A DNA stretch of 30,023 nt from Novosphingobium sp. UBA1948 (GTDB lineage Bacteria > Pseudomonadota > Alphaproteobacteria > Sphingomonadales > Sphingomonadaceae), in assembly GCA_002336765.1 (NCBI GenBank), contig DDES01000144.1, positions 11,207-41,229 on the forward strand, written 5' to 3'. The position numbers were made by a program, and so were the translations under genes. The notes under the pieces are model-generated. The model saw only the letters and a list, made by a program, of their open reading frames with translations. It had not been told where the DNA came from and made no database searches. Shown here in pieces: positions 15,317-23,290 of this stretch. Positions within the stretch are counted from its first letter, which is position 1. Every line of letters starts with the position of its first letter.

Positions 15317-16171
15317 ATGTCGCTTCCGATTTCGGCACCGGCGGGCATTGTGCCCGCCCAAGCGCTCTATGCCTCGCAGGACGGTGGTATCACTGCCGAT
15401 CCCGTGACTGCTACCAATCCCTTGCAGGTGGGTGTAGATGGCGTGGTCGATGGCCTGACCACTGTCGAGACCGTCACAGCCACCGGCGTAGCTGTAGCGA
15501 TGCCAACAGCGGGTTTTGCTGGCGGATCGTTCCAAATTATTGGCGCTTTCTCAAGCTGCACCGTCAACTTCGAGCAGTCGAACGACAGCACGAATGGCAA
15601 TGACGGCACGTGGAAAAACCTGCTCGTGCGGGATTCGACCTATGCCAGTCCGAGCACCAATTACGTCAATTCGGCCACGATGGTAGAGTTCATCTGTTCG
15701 GCAAAGTGGGTGCGCGCGCGCGTCTCGGCTTATGGCACTGGCCCGCTGACCGTGGCACTGACACAAAAGCGGTTCGTTGAGCCGCTGTTGGTCAATGCTC
15801 TGCTCAACACGGGCAACGCTTTCATCGGCAACACCAACAACTCGAGTGGCTGGCTGGACAGCACCACCGCGCTGGCAGCGAACAACAACGTGCTGGGCAC
15901 GGCGCGCGCCACCAGCAGCTATGGTCCGATGTGCTATTTCGGCGCCTTCGCTTATGCCGATGTAGCAGGCACGCTCTACATCGATTGGACCTGCGATGGC
16001 GGCACGACATGGCAGGTACTGGACAGCGTTGCGGTGGGTGCAGGCACCACGCAGCGCCTCAAGGTGCCTATCCCCGCCTTTGCCGCCAACGTCAGCCTGC
16101 GCGTGCGCTATGTGAACGGCCCTGCCGCTCAAGGGGCGTTCCGCCTGGCCTCGGCATTTTACGCCAACTGA
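15317..16171 (+). CDS. Beta-rich phage protein of unknown function, probably virion-associated
   Basis: A 284-residue protein starting MSLPISAPAGIVPAQALYASQDG after a strong AAGGAG. It is Gly/Ala/Thr/Asn-rich with alternating hydrophobic residues throughout, typical of all-beta proteins, and has no signal or membrane segment. Two related-looking halves can be seen: 'TVNFEQSNDSTNGNDGTWKNL' in the first and 'TLYIDWTCDGGTTWQVLDS' in the second, both resembling beta-sandwich modules of virion fibre or decoration proteins, each with a 'W' at the same kind of turn. I do not recognise the family. Location after lysis genes is unusual for a core structural gene and suits an accessory surface protein. 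Confidence 0.6.
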   Translation: MSLPISAPAGIVPAQALYASQDGGITADPVTATNPLQVGVDGVVDGLTTVETVTATGVAVAMPTAGFAGGSFQIIGAFSSCTVNFEQSNDSTNGNDGTWKNLLVRDSTYASPSTNYVNSATMVEFICSAKWVRARVSAYGTGPLTVALTQKRFVEPLLVNALLNTGNAFIGNTNNSSGWLDSTTALAANNNVLGTARATSSYGPMCYFGAFAYADVAGTLYIDWTCDGGTTWQVLDSVAVGAGTTQRLKVPIPAFAANVSLRVRYVNGPAAQGAFRLASAFYAN

Positions 16172-16184
16172 TGAGGTGATCGAC

Positions 16185-16328
16185 ATGCATTATGATCCGA
16201 ACATTGCCCACATCGAGGCAGGGGATGGAATCGTGTTTCAGGTTCTCAACGAGACTGGCGACGATTGGGATGAGGCGGCTACACGTGCTGAATATGAGGC
16301 GTGGCAGGCCAAACAGGCCAAGAAGTGA
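16185..16328 (+). CDS. Small phage protein, 47 residues
   Basis: MHYDPNIAHIEAGDGIVFQV starts this 47-residue protein, which has an acidic central part (ETGDDWDEAATR) and ends in a basic helix 'EAWQAKQAKK'. GAGGTG lies about five bases before the ATG. Its stop overlaps the GTG start of the next gene (GTGA), so both are probably translated together. Too short for family assignment. No signal or membrane segment. Confidence 0.6.
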   Translation: MHYDPNIAHIEAGDGIVFQVLNETGDDWDEAATRAEYEAWQAKQAKK

Positions 16329-16891
16329 CGCGGCGGTTTGCCGTCATTGCCGTCGGGATCGTCGCGGCCTGTGCCGTGGCGATCCTGATCCTCATGTGCC
16401 TGCCGGTTCGTGGCCCAGTCCGTTTGGTTGGCGGGGCAGCTATGGATGCGCCAGATGGCTTTGTAGCGATGTGCCGAGCGCAGCCCGACCTATGCACTAC
16501 GCCTCCGGCCTCCGATGGGATGCTCACAGCCTATCAGACGGGCCTGCTCGATACAGTCAATGCCGAGGTTAACCGCCGCGTCATGCAGCGTCCCGATGGG
16601 CCTGTAGACCTATGGCAGGTGGCCACAACCGAGGGTGATTGCGAGGACATCGCGCTGGCCAAGCGGGCCGCCTTGATCAGGCGCGGGTTTCCTGCCGACC
16701 GTCTCGCTCTGGCCGTGGCGTGGCTACCCGAGGATGGCCGCCACGTTGTCCTGATTGCCCATGCCAACGATCGCGACCTGATCCTCGATAACCGCTTGGG
16801 CTATGTCCTGCCGGTGGCCGATGTTTCATGGCGCTGGATTTCGGTGCAGTCGGCAGTCGCCCCTCGGGCATGGTTCGCGGTTGCGGCCTAG
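16325..16891 (+). CDS. Transglutaminase-like cysteine protease, C93/BTLCP family, membrane anchored
   Basis: A 188-residue protein. The GTG at 16325 is chosen because it overlaps the preceding TGA as GTGA; it gives MTRRFAVIAVGIVAACAVAI, an N-terminal membrane or signal segment placing the rest in the periplasm. The C93 signature is visible: 'FVAMCRAQPDLC' (family W..fC...P..C), then the catalytic Cys106 in 'EGDCEDIALAKRAAL', His140 in 'RHVVLIA' and Asp155 in 'LILDNRLG'. LapG, which trims adhesins in Pseudomonas under c-di-GMP control, belongs to this family. It is the last gene of the phage strand block, so it is phage cargo rather than host, on gene order. Substrate unknown. An alternative start at GTG 16301 adds eight residues. 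Confidence 0.8.
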   Translation: MTRRFAVIAVGIVAACAVAILILMCLPVRGPVRLVGGAAMDAPDGFVAMCRAQPDLCTTPPASDGMLTAYQTGLLDTVNAEVNRRVMQRPDGPVDLWQVATTEGDCEDIALAKRAALIRRGFPADRLALAVAWLPEDGRHVVLIAHANDRDLILDNRLGYVLPVADVSWRWISVQSAVAPRAWFAVAA

Positions 16892-17217
16892 CCCTCGTTG
16901 GTTGGACAATCTTTTGCGGGATATGGCGGGAATGCGTGGGTGGTTAAAGGTGGTTGGACACGCCTAACATGCCGTATCGTCTCAATTTTAACGCTCCGTC
17001 CCCAGGCACCACTTCTTCGATCACGATCTGGTCCGTCCCCGCGCTGCTGCTTGCCCGCCGGTGGCGTCTTTATGCTTTCCCTATTCTTACCTTAACCAGT
17101 TGTTAGGCATAAAACCCTAATTACGGTTTCCAGTTGTTAACCATAAACGGCCCCGAGCAAAGCCCAGTCCGGCACTGCAAAGGTCCGCAAGCAAACTTGA
17201 AACCAAGGGTGTAAGTC
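16892..17217 (+). other. Non-coding region between phage genes and DUF4402 gene; probable prophage end
   Basis: About 326 bases with no convincing gene. The only open frame of note (16898-17095, 65 residues) has no good start context. It probably contains the right attachment site, because phage genes end on its left and host genes begin on its right, but no tRNA or recognisable att core is seen and the left end lies outside the window. An 18-bp direct repeat and a candidate control region sit at 17092-17147. Confidence 0.5.
17096..17147 (+). repeat. Two 18-bp direct repeats upstream of the DUF4402 gene; possible regulator sites
   Basis: CCAGTTGTTAGGCATAAA (17096-17113) and CCAGTTGTTAACCATAAA (17130-17147) match at 16 of 18 bases and start 34 bp apart, roughly three helical turns. 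The first is preceded by TTAA, giving TTAA-N7-TTAG at 17092-17106, close to the CtrA consensus TTAA-N7-TTAA. They lie 71-122 bases ahead of the DUF4402 start, a promoter-type distance. Function is inference. Confidence 0.5.
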
Positions 17218-17715
17218 ATGAAAAAGCTTGCCATCGCCTCTCTGCTTCTGCTGGCCAGCGCGGGTGGCGCACAAGCCGCCACGGGCAGCACCGCTACGGT
17301 CACTGGCACGGCCAATGCCAACATCGTTACCGTTCTCAAAGTGACGCATAACACCGGCGCCGCGCTGCAATTCGGCAGGTTCACGGCGGGCACCGGCGGC
17401 ACAGTCGTTGTTGCCCAGAACGGCACGGGTTCGGTGACGGGCGATGTCGGTACGGTCAACGGCCATAGCGTGGCCACCGATTCTTTCACCGTCACCGGCG
17501 ATGGCACGCGTACCTTTGCCATCAGCGCATCGAGCGGCAACACCGTGGCCGCCAGCGGCGGGGCAACCATGCCTTTCTCGCTGTCGGTGCCCGCAACGGC
17601 CACGTTGGCCGCGGGCAGCGCCACCGTGCGCGTGGGCGGCACGCTGACCGTGGCCAACAATCAGGCGGCGGGGGCCTATACTGGCTCCTACACGCTGACC
17701 GTTTCCTACCAATAA
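17218..17715 (+). CDS. Secreted DUF4402 domain-containing protein
   Basis: A 165-residue protein with a classic signal peptide, MKKLAIASLLLLASAGGAQA, cleaved after residue 20 or so. The mature part follows the DUF4402 pattern: 'ANIVTVLKVTHNTGAALQFGRFTAGTGGTVVVA' (family '...i..pl.i.....LnFG.i.ag..gtvtv'), 'FTVTGDGTRTFAIS' (family 'f.vtG.pn.ty.i..'), and the closing 'VANNQAAGAYTGSYTLTVSYQ' (family '.....G.Ytg.y.vtv.Y'). Such proteins are Gly/Thr/Val-rich beta sandwiches, related to surface or pilus-subunit-like proteins, and are abundant in sphingomonads. No chaperone or usher is nearby. AAGGGTG precedes the ATG. Confidence 0.85.
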   Translation: MKKLAIASLLLLASAGGAQAATGSTATVTGTANANIVTVLKVTHNTGAALQFGRFTAGTGGTVVVAQNGTGSVTGDVGTVNGHSVATDSFTVTGDGTRTFAISASSGNTVAASGGATMPFSLSVPATATLAAGSATVRVGGTLTVANNQAAGAYTGSYTLTVSYQ

Positions 17716-17740
17716 GCCCGATTGATCGAGGCAAACCCGA

Positions 17741-17767
17741 AGGGCGGCCCGCAAGGCCGCCCTTTCT
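17741..17767 (+). terminator. Terminator between convergent DUF4402 and GGDEF-EAL genes
   Basis: An 8-bp perfect stem, AGGGCGGC (17741-17748) with GCCGCCCT (17756-17763), has a seven-base loop and is followed by TTCTC. It starts 25 bases after the DUF4402 stop and ends just before the stop of the minus-strand gene, so it may serve the DUF4402 gene and possibly both. The T tract is short, so confidence is moderate. Confidence 0.7.
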
Positions 17768-19741
17768 CTATTTCGCGGCCCGACCGGATGCTTGAATGCC
17801 CGGATCGGACTTGAGATCGGCCAATGGCACGGGGCGACCGAAATGATAGCCCTGTAGCGCATGGCAACCGGCCAGTCGCAACAGCGCGGCCTGCTGCTCG
17901 GTTTCCACTCCTTCGGCCACCACGCGCAGATCCAGCCCCTTGCCCATGAACACCATGCCCGAAATCAGCAGGGAAGCACGCGGATCGACCCCCAGTTCCG
18001 CCACCAGCGAACGGTCGATCTTGACGCAGGTGAAGCCATAGGTCTGCAAATAGCCGATGCTGGCAAAGCCGGTGCCGAAATCGTCGAGCGCAACGTGCAC
18101 GCCCATCGCGCGAAAGGCATCAATGGCGGCATGGGCACGTTCGGGATGATCGATCAGATAGCCCTCGGTGATCTCCAGTTGCAGCCGGTCGCAAGGAAAA
18201 CCGCTTTCCGACAGGGCCGCACCCACATCCTCCACGAAAGCGGGATGACGGAACTGCGCGGGCGAGATATTGACGCTCAGCGCCAGATCATGGCGATCGA
18301 GCATATCGGCGCAGGCGCGGCGCAGCACGAACAGGCCAATGTCGTGGATCAGGCCGCAGCCTTCGGCAATGTCGATGAATTGATCGGGGCCCAACACGCC
18401 ATCAGGCCGTCTTGGCCAGCGCAGCAGCGCCTCTACCGCGACAATCCGGCCATCCTGCGCATCCACGATGGGTTGATAGACAACATCGAACTCGCCGCGC
18501 TCCAGCCCCAGCCGCAAATCCTGCTCGATCCCGCGGCGGCGTAACCTTTCCGCATCAAAGCTGGGGTCATAGATCTGCACCCCGCCCTTGGCCTGAGACT
18601 TGACGCGATACATCGCGGTATCGGCGCGGCGCAACAATTCATAGGACGTGATTGTGCCATCGGCGTCGGCCGCGATGCCGATGCTGGCACCGATCTGGCA
18701 ATGCTGGCGCCCGATCTGCACCGGCATATTCAGCGTTTCGATAATCTGCGCCACCATGTGCTCGGCCCTGGCCTGCGCATCATGGCCTTCGACCAGCACG
18801 GCAAACTCGTCGCCGCCCATGCGCACCAGCATGACATCGGGCGGACAGACCGCCCGCAGCCGTGAGCCCACCTTGCGGATCAGCGCATCACCGAATTCAT
18901 GACCGTGCAGGTCGTTGATGCTCTTGAACCCGTCGAGATCGACAAACACCATCGCCAGATGATCCGGCACAGCCTCGCCCTGACCATGCACCTCGTCGAG
19001 CCGCGCCAGCAAGGCGCGCCGGTTGGGCAGGCCAGACAGCGCATCGGTAAAGGCAATGCGCCGGTTCTCGTCGGACAGTTTCTGGGTTTCCATCTGGCGC
19101 TGGTGCAAATCGCGCCGCGACTGGATGAGCGCCACAAAGCCCAGATGCTGGCGATAGACCAGCATGACCATCGCCGTGCCCACCAGCCCGAACACCACCG
19201 CCTCCACCCGCATGTGGCCCGCGTCCGTCACCAGAAAATAGCCGACGAAGGGCAACAGACCAACCGTCGCCACCGACAGCGCCGCCGAGGGCAACGGCAT
19301 CAGGCAGCACACGCAACTGATGGTGGTGAGTGCCAGAAAAAAGGTGAGGTGGCCGCGCGCATAGGTGTCACCCAGCGGATAGAGCACCAGCCCCCACAAC
19401 ATGAAGCCGAGCGCCATCAGCACCGCCAGACGCGAGGTGTTGCCGATATAGGTGCGGATTTGCTTGATGGTGAAAACCTGTTTGCGCCGCCGCCACCACC
19501 ACAGGCCGCGCACGGCGGCAAAGCTGCAAAGAATGGCTGGGATCAGGGCTGTCAGCATCCAGTTGCCAAAGCTGCGGAAGGAAATCGCCACCGCTGCGGC
19601 ATTGCAGGCCAACGTGAAATAGAGCAGTGGCAACTGGCTGACAAAAGCGCTGAACTGCGCGCGCAGCAGATCGGGGTCCTGCGTGTTGAGGCGATAGAGC
19701 GCGACCACGCGCCGCCACAGCGCGGGCTGGCCGCCCGTCAT
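17768..19741 (-). CDS. Multi-pass membrane GGDEF-EAL protein (c-di-GMP turnover)
   Basis: A 657-residue protein. The N-terminal about 200 residues hold six or so hydrophobic segments (about 36-54, 60-80, 103-122, 131-150, 153-172, 180-197), a sensory membrane domain. A short helix (205-228) links to GGDEF (about 228-390) with the intact active site MGGDEF at 308-313 and the usual 'FTDALSGLPNRRAL' start. There is no RxxD inhibitory site before it. The EAL domain (about 400-645) has VEALLRW at 435-441, DDFGTGF at 552-558 and the closing 'VVAEGVET', so both activities, making and breaking c-di-GMP, look possible. Its ATG lies in the TGA of the upstream gene (ATGA), so it is translationally coupled. 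The terminator at 17741-17767 lies beyond its 3' end. Confidence 0.92.
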   Translation of the reverse strand: MTGGQPALWRRVVALYRLNTQDPDLLRAQFSAFVSQLPLLYFTLACNAAAVAISFRSFGNWMLTALIPAILCSFAAVRGLWWWRRRKQVFTIKQIRTYIGNTSRLAVLMALGFMLWGLVLYPLGDTYARGHLTFFLALTTISCVCCLMPLPSAALSVATVGLLPFVGYFLVTDAGHMRVEAVVFGLVGTAMVMLVYRQHLGFVALIQSRRDLHQRQMETQKLSDENRRIAFTDALSGLPNRRALLARLDEVHGQGEAVPDHLAMVFVDLDGFKSINDLHGHEFGDALIRKVGSRLRAVCPPDVMLVRMGGDEFAVLVEGHDAQARAEHMVAQIIETLNMPVQIGRQHCQIGASIGIAADADGTITSYELLRRADTAMYRVKSQAKGGVQIYDPSFDAERLRRRGIEQDLRLGLERGEFDVVYQPIVDAQDGRIVAVEALLRWPRRPDGVLGPDQFIDIAEGCGLIHDIGLFVLRRACADMLDRHDLALSVNISPAQFRHPAFVEDVGAALSESGFPCDRLQLEITEGYLIDHPERAHAAIDAFRAMGVHVALDDFGTGFASIGYLQTYGFTCVKIDRSLVAELGVDPRASLLISGMVFMGKGLDLRVVAEGVETEQQAALLRLAGCHALQGYHFGRPVPLADLKSDPGIQASGRAAK

Positions 19742-22047
19742 GCGGCCCTGTCCTCGGTAAAGGATTCATCCACGGCGCCGGCACCTTCGCCCGGACATAT
19801 CCCCGCCGCCAGCAGGGCTTTCAGATCGGACAACAACAACGGCTTGGCAAACAGATAGCCCTGGAACCGCTCGCATCCGCCAGCGATCAGGTGGTCGCGC
19901 TCCGCAACGGTTTCCACCCCCTCGGCAATCACCTCCAGATCCAGCGCATGGGCCAGACGGATGATGGCGTCGATCAGCGTCAGCGCATCGGCATCGCCGC
20001 CGTCGATATTGCGGACGAAGGAACGGTCGATCTTGATCCGATCCACCGCAAAGCGCTGGAGCGAGGACAGGCTGGAATAGCCCGTGCCGAAATCATCGAG
20101 CGCGATGGCAAAGCCTTCCTGCTTGAGAACAGCAATCGTGTCGCGCGTTGCCGCATCGTCGCCCAACAGCACCGTTTCGGTGATCTCGAACTCGTAATGC
20201 GCGGGATCAATGCCGAACTCGGCCACCAGTCGCGTCACGCTGGCCATAAAATCGGGAGAGCGCAGTTGCAGCGCCGAGACGTTGATCGCCACAAGCAGAC
20301 CGGCCATATCGCGCGTGTCCTCGAACACGCGGCGCACGGTATATTCGCCCAGCGACGCGATCAGCCCCGCCTCCTCGGCCAGCGCCACAAAGACGGTGGG
20401 CGCGATGGCGCCGCGCGTGGGATGGTTCCAGCGCACCAGCGCCTCCACCCCGACAATCCGCCCCGCCATGTCCACCTGCGGCTGATAGACCATATGCAAC
20501 GCATCCTGCGCCAGCGCCTCGCGCAGATCGGCCTCCAGCGCGCGGCGCAGCTTGAAGGCATTGTCCATCTCTGTTTCAAAGAACGTGAAGCGGTTGCGTC
20601 CCGCCTCCTTGCTCGCATAGAGCGCGAGATCGGCCTGGCGCAGCACTTCGGTGGCGGGCGTTGCCGCATCGCAAATCAGCGTGATGCCGATCGAACAGCC
20701 AATCCGCACATGCTGCCCCTCGATCACGAATGGCTCGGCAAAGGCGTCGATAATGCGCTGCGCCAGATGCGAGGCACCGGCCGCGATCGTATGGGGCTGA
20801 AGGATCACAAACTCGTCGCCACCCAGCCGCGCCACGGTGTCGGTCTCGCGCAACAGGCTTTGCAGCCGCGCCGCAGTCGCACGGATCAGGGCGTCACCCG
20901 CCGGATGGCCCAGCGTGTCATTCACCTCCTTGAACCGGTCAAGATCGAGGCAATGCACCGCCACGTCGAGTTGCGAACGTCGCGCTATCGCGCGCAACTG
21001 GTTGAGCCTTTCGAGCATCAGCACGCGATTGGGCAACTCGGTCAAGGCGTCGTGAAAAGCCAGATGGCGCGCACGCGCTTCGGACTGGATCAACCCGCGC
21101 GCATAGCGTGAGGACTGGCGCGCGAGACTCCACCCCAGCATCATCAGGATGCCCAGCATCGAGACCAGCGGCCATTTCATGCGTGCGAACAATTCGGTGC
21201 CAGGCCGGCTGGTTTGCCATGTCAGTGCCGCCTGCTGGCGCCCCTGTACGTCATAAAGCGGCAGCACGGTTACCTGTGCCTGCCGGTCCACAAACGGGCG
21301 CACCTGCAAATCGCTGACCAGATGGCGCGCGCCGAAACGGGCCAGCAGTCGTCCGTCGAACGGTAGCGCGCTGATGACCACCGGCGCGCGTGTTCCAGAT
21401 GGCAGAGTAAGACCGGCCTCACCCTGCACCAGCGTCGCTGTCACGATGTGAAGCTGCCCGCCGTGCCATGCAATGCTGGTTTGCTGCACCGGTTCGGGCG
21501 TGTGGCTGCCGATCGCGCCGGATCGGGCGTTCCGCCCCTGCTCTGCGGCCCTGATCGCGGGCAGCATGTCGGCCACGGCGCGCGCCAGCGTCGACGGTAA
21601 GGCCCGCACGGACGTAGCCACGCCATTCTCAGCGACAAAAACGGGACGATTGGCACCGTCCAGCACAGCCGCCCACGTAAACCCGTTTCGATCGTAAAGC
21701 GGACGGGCCATATCGCTTTCGGCCCAATCGGGATCAAACCGGAGGGCCAGATGGCGCAGACCTTGGTCATTGGCAACTTTGCCCTGCACCAGAGCGGCCG
21801 TTTCCGACAGGCGGTTGTGATAGCCCTGCTGTGCGGTCTGCGTCTGCATTTGATACGAGACCATATCAAACTGGTAGACCATCACCGCGATGATCAGCGC
21901 CAACACACCCAGCACCGTTATCGCCAGCAGGAACACCGGCCGCACCACTTCTGAACCATGCGCAGCAGCACCCTGCGCGCAGACACCGTCCGTCGGGTCC
22001 CTGCGGCGGGTGATACGATCAGCCAAGGCTGTGCTGCGATGGATCAC
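19738..22047 (-). CDS. CHASE4-type sensor GGDEF-EAL protein (c-di-GMP turnover)
   Basis: A 769-residue protein. A membrane segment at about 37-58 is followed by a periplasmic region (60-290) that begins like CHASE4 ('QTAQQGYHNRLSETAALVQG'), then a second membrane segment (292-309). GGDEF (about 325-490) has an intact active site, GGDEF at 409-413, with the inhibitory RxxD (RETD, 400-403) five residues before it. EAL (about 505-755) is intact: EAL at 535-537, DDFGTGYSS at 651-659 and 'VIAEGVET'. Start codon is GTG, nine to twelve bases after the previous gene's stop, without a clear Shine-Dalgarno; the start is thus uncertain. It should make or degrade c-di-GMP in response to a periplasmic signal. 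It lies mid-operon and overlaps the next gene by four bases. Confidence 0.92.
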   Translation of the reverse strand: MIHRSTALADRITRRRDPTDGVCAQGAAAHGSEVVRPVFLLAITVLGVLALIIAVMVYQFDMVSYQMQTQTAQQGYHNRLSETAALVQGKVANDQGLRHLALRFDPDWAESDMARPLYDRNGFTWAAVLDGANRPVFVAENGVATSVRALPSTLARAVADMLPAIRAAEQGRNARSGAIGSHTPEPVQQTSIAWHGGQLHIVTATLVQGEAGLTLPSGTRAPVVISALPFDGRLLARFGARHLVSDLQVRPFVDRQAQVTVLPLYDVQGRQQAALTWQTSRPGTELFARMKWPLVSMLGILMMLGWSLARQSSRYARGLIQSEARARHLAFHDALTELPNRVLMLERLNQLRAIARRSQLDVAVHCLDLDRFKEVNDTLGHPAGDALIRATAARLQSLLRETDTVARLGGDEFVILQPHTIAAGASHLAQRIIDAFAEPFVIEGQHVRIGCSIGITLICDAATPATEVLRQADLALYASKEAGRNRFTFFETEMDNAFKLRRALEADLREALAQDALHMVYQPQVDMAGRIVGVEALVRWNHPTRGAIAPTVFVALAEEAGLIASLGEYTVRRVFEDTRDMAGLLVAINVSALQLRSPDFMASVTRLVAEFGIDPAHYEFEITETVLLGDDAATRDTIAVLKQEGFAIALDDFGTGYSSLSSLQRFAVDRIKIDRSFVRNIDGGDADALTLIDAIIRLAHALDLEVIAEGVETVAERDHLIAGGCERFQGYLFAKPLLLSDLKALLAAGICPGEGAGAVDESFTEDRAA

Positions 22048-22056
22048 GGGTCAGGA

Positions 22057-23130
22057 TCAGGTTGCCAGGCAGATCTGGTTGCGACCACTGCTTTTGGCAC
22101 GGTAAAGCGCCTCGTCGGCCGCTTCGAGCGCCGCACGCGGGTCGGAATAGGCGAAGACATCCGCCACCCCGCCCGAGAAGGTGATGCCACCGATCGGCTC
22201 ATCGGTCTTGCGGTTCACAAAGTGGCGCGCGGCCAGTTGCTCGCGCGCATCGTCCAGCATCTTGTGCGCCTCGCGGGTGGACATATTGCGGAACAGCATG
22301 ACGAATTCCTCGCCACCGTGCCGCGCCACATGGCAACGCTCGCTGGAAATACGCTGCAACACCTGACCGATGGCCTGGATCACGCGGTCGCCCGTCTCGT
22401 GGCCATGGGTATCGTTGACGCGCTTGAAATGGTCGATATCGCAGAAGGCCACGGCCAGCGGATCGATAGCGGCCTGCGCCTCCCGATATTCGCGGTCGAG
22501 CACGGTTTCAAAGGCGCGGCGGTTGGGCAGGCCGGTGAGGTGATCCATCTGGGCATCGCGTTCGGCCCGCTCGAGGCTCTTGCGCAGCGCGGCGGCTTCT
22601 TCCTCGCTCTTGCGCATGCCTTCTTCCATCACACGCGTGCGCTCGATCATGGTGCGCGTAAGATCGGCAAGGCTGGCGATCATCTGGCCGGTCTGGTCCG
22701 AGCGCGACAGCGTGTCGGCGTGTTCTTCCAGTGCGGCCTGATAATTGCCGGTCATGCTGCGCGCCGACGAGGTGGCCGCGCTGAAACGATCCAGCCCCTT
22801 GTTGAGGCGCTTCATCAGATCATTGGCGCTTTCGCTATCCTCACCCTCACCACGATCATCGGCGATGATCTCGTTGAGCCATTCCTGCGTGACGGTCCGA
22901 CCTTCGCTGCGCATCAGCTCGAACTTGCGGGCCAGACGGGGCGACAGGCCAGAGAAGGCAGCATGCGCGGCGAGCATATTGTCGGCCGTCACTTCCAGCT
23001 TGTTCTCGAGGAAAAACGCACGGATGCGATCCAGCAATTCTTCCCTCCGCGCCTCCTCCAGCGAGAGCACGGGTGTATCGGCCTCCGGCGTCTCCGCGCG
23101 GGCTGCGTTGCCAATTCGAAACAAGCGCAC
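22057..23130 (-). CDS. Soluble diguanylate cyclase (GGDEF, GGEEF active site)
   Basis: A 357-residue protein with no membrane segment. The N-terminal 190 residues are helical with charged heptad-like repeats ('EEGMRKSEEEAAALRKSLERAERD', 169-192), probably a coiled coil for dimer formation. GGDEF follows (about 193-355): 'MDHLTGLPNRRAFETVLDRE', the active site HGGEEF at 271-276, and the closing 'ADEALYRAKSSGRNQ'. No RxxD inhibitory site is present at -5, suggesting no product inhibition of the usual type. Start is GTG at 23130 with AAAGGA about eight bases upstream. It is the first gene of the c-di-GMP cluster and should make c-di-GMP. Its sensory input, if any, is not recognisable. Confidence 0.9.
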   Translation of the reverse strand: MRLFRIGNAARAETPEADTPVLSLEEARREELLDRIRAFFLENKLEVTADNMLAAHAAFSGLSPRLARKFELMRSEGRTVTQEWLNEIIADDRGEGEDSESANDLMKRLNKGLDRFSAATSSARSMTGNYQAALEEHADTLSRSDQTGQMIASLADLTRTMIERTRVMEEGMRKSEEEAAALRKSLERAERDAQMDHLTGLPNRRAFETVLDREYREAQAAIDPLAVAFCDIDHFKRVNDTHGHETGDRVIQAIGQVLQRISSERCHVARHGGEEFVMLFRNMSTREAHKMLDDAREQLAARHFVNRKTDEPIGGITFSGGVADVFAYSDPRAALEAADEALYRAKSSGRNQICLAT

Positions 23131-23184
23131 GTTGCAATCCTTTGCTTTTCAGCGACCACATTGATCTTTTCTGGACACAGCTCA

Positions 23185-23290
23185 TAGATTAGTATGATTA
23201 AGTGAGATTTTCCGCCCATCATGATTTTTACATAGAAATGGCCAATTGTTTTCGATATCTTTATTTATCGATCCGTAGTTTTTCGCAGAT
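23185..23290. promoter_or_regulatory. AT-rich divergent intergenic region, probable promoters
   Basis: Bases 23131-23461 separate the minus-strand cyclase from the plus-strand CoA hydrolase. About 23185-23290 is markedly richer in A and T than anything else nearby ('GATTAGTATGATTAAGTGAG', 'GATATCTTTATTTATCG'), as is usual for promoters in high-GC genomes. No -35/-10 pair stands out. A TTGACG at 23370-23375 has no good -10 at 17 bases. A short imperfect palindrome TGCG-N4-CGCA lies at 23378-23389. Nothing else is seen. Confidence 0.4.

Noticed and set aside
1..16891. A gene transfer agent rather than a prophage
   Set aside because: GTA-type chaperones are present, but a full lysis cassette, moron and extra cargo, with a lambda-like tip protein, fit a prophage better. 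The head genes needed to decide are outside the window.
16898..17095. 65-codon plus-strand frame in the gap after the C93 protease
   Set aside because: No Shine-Dalgarno, no family pattern, and it lies in the probable phage/host boundary.
19891..23187. Plus-strand frames of about 400 codons opposite the GGDEF genes
   Set aside because: Antisense shadows with His/Gln/Arg-rich composition; the minus strand has intact GGDEF and EAL motifs.
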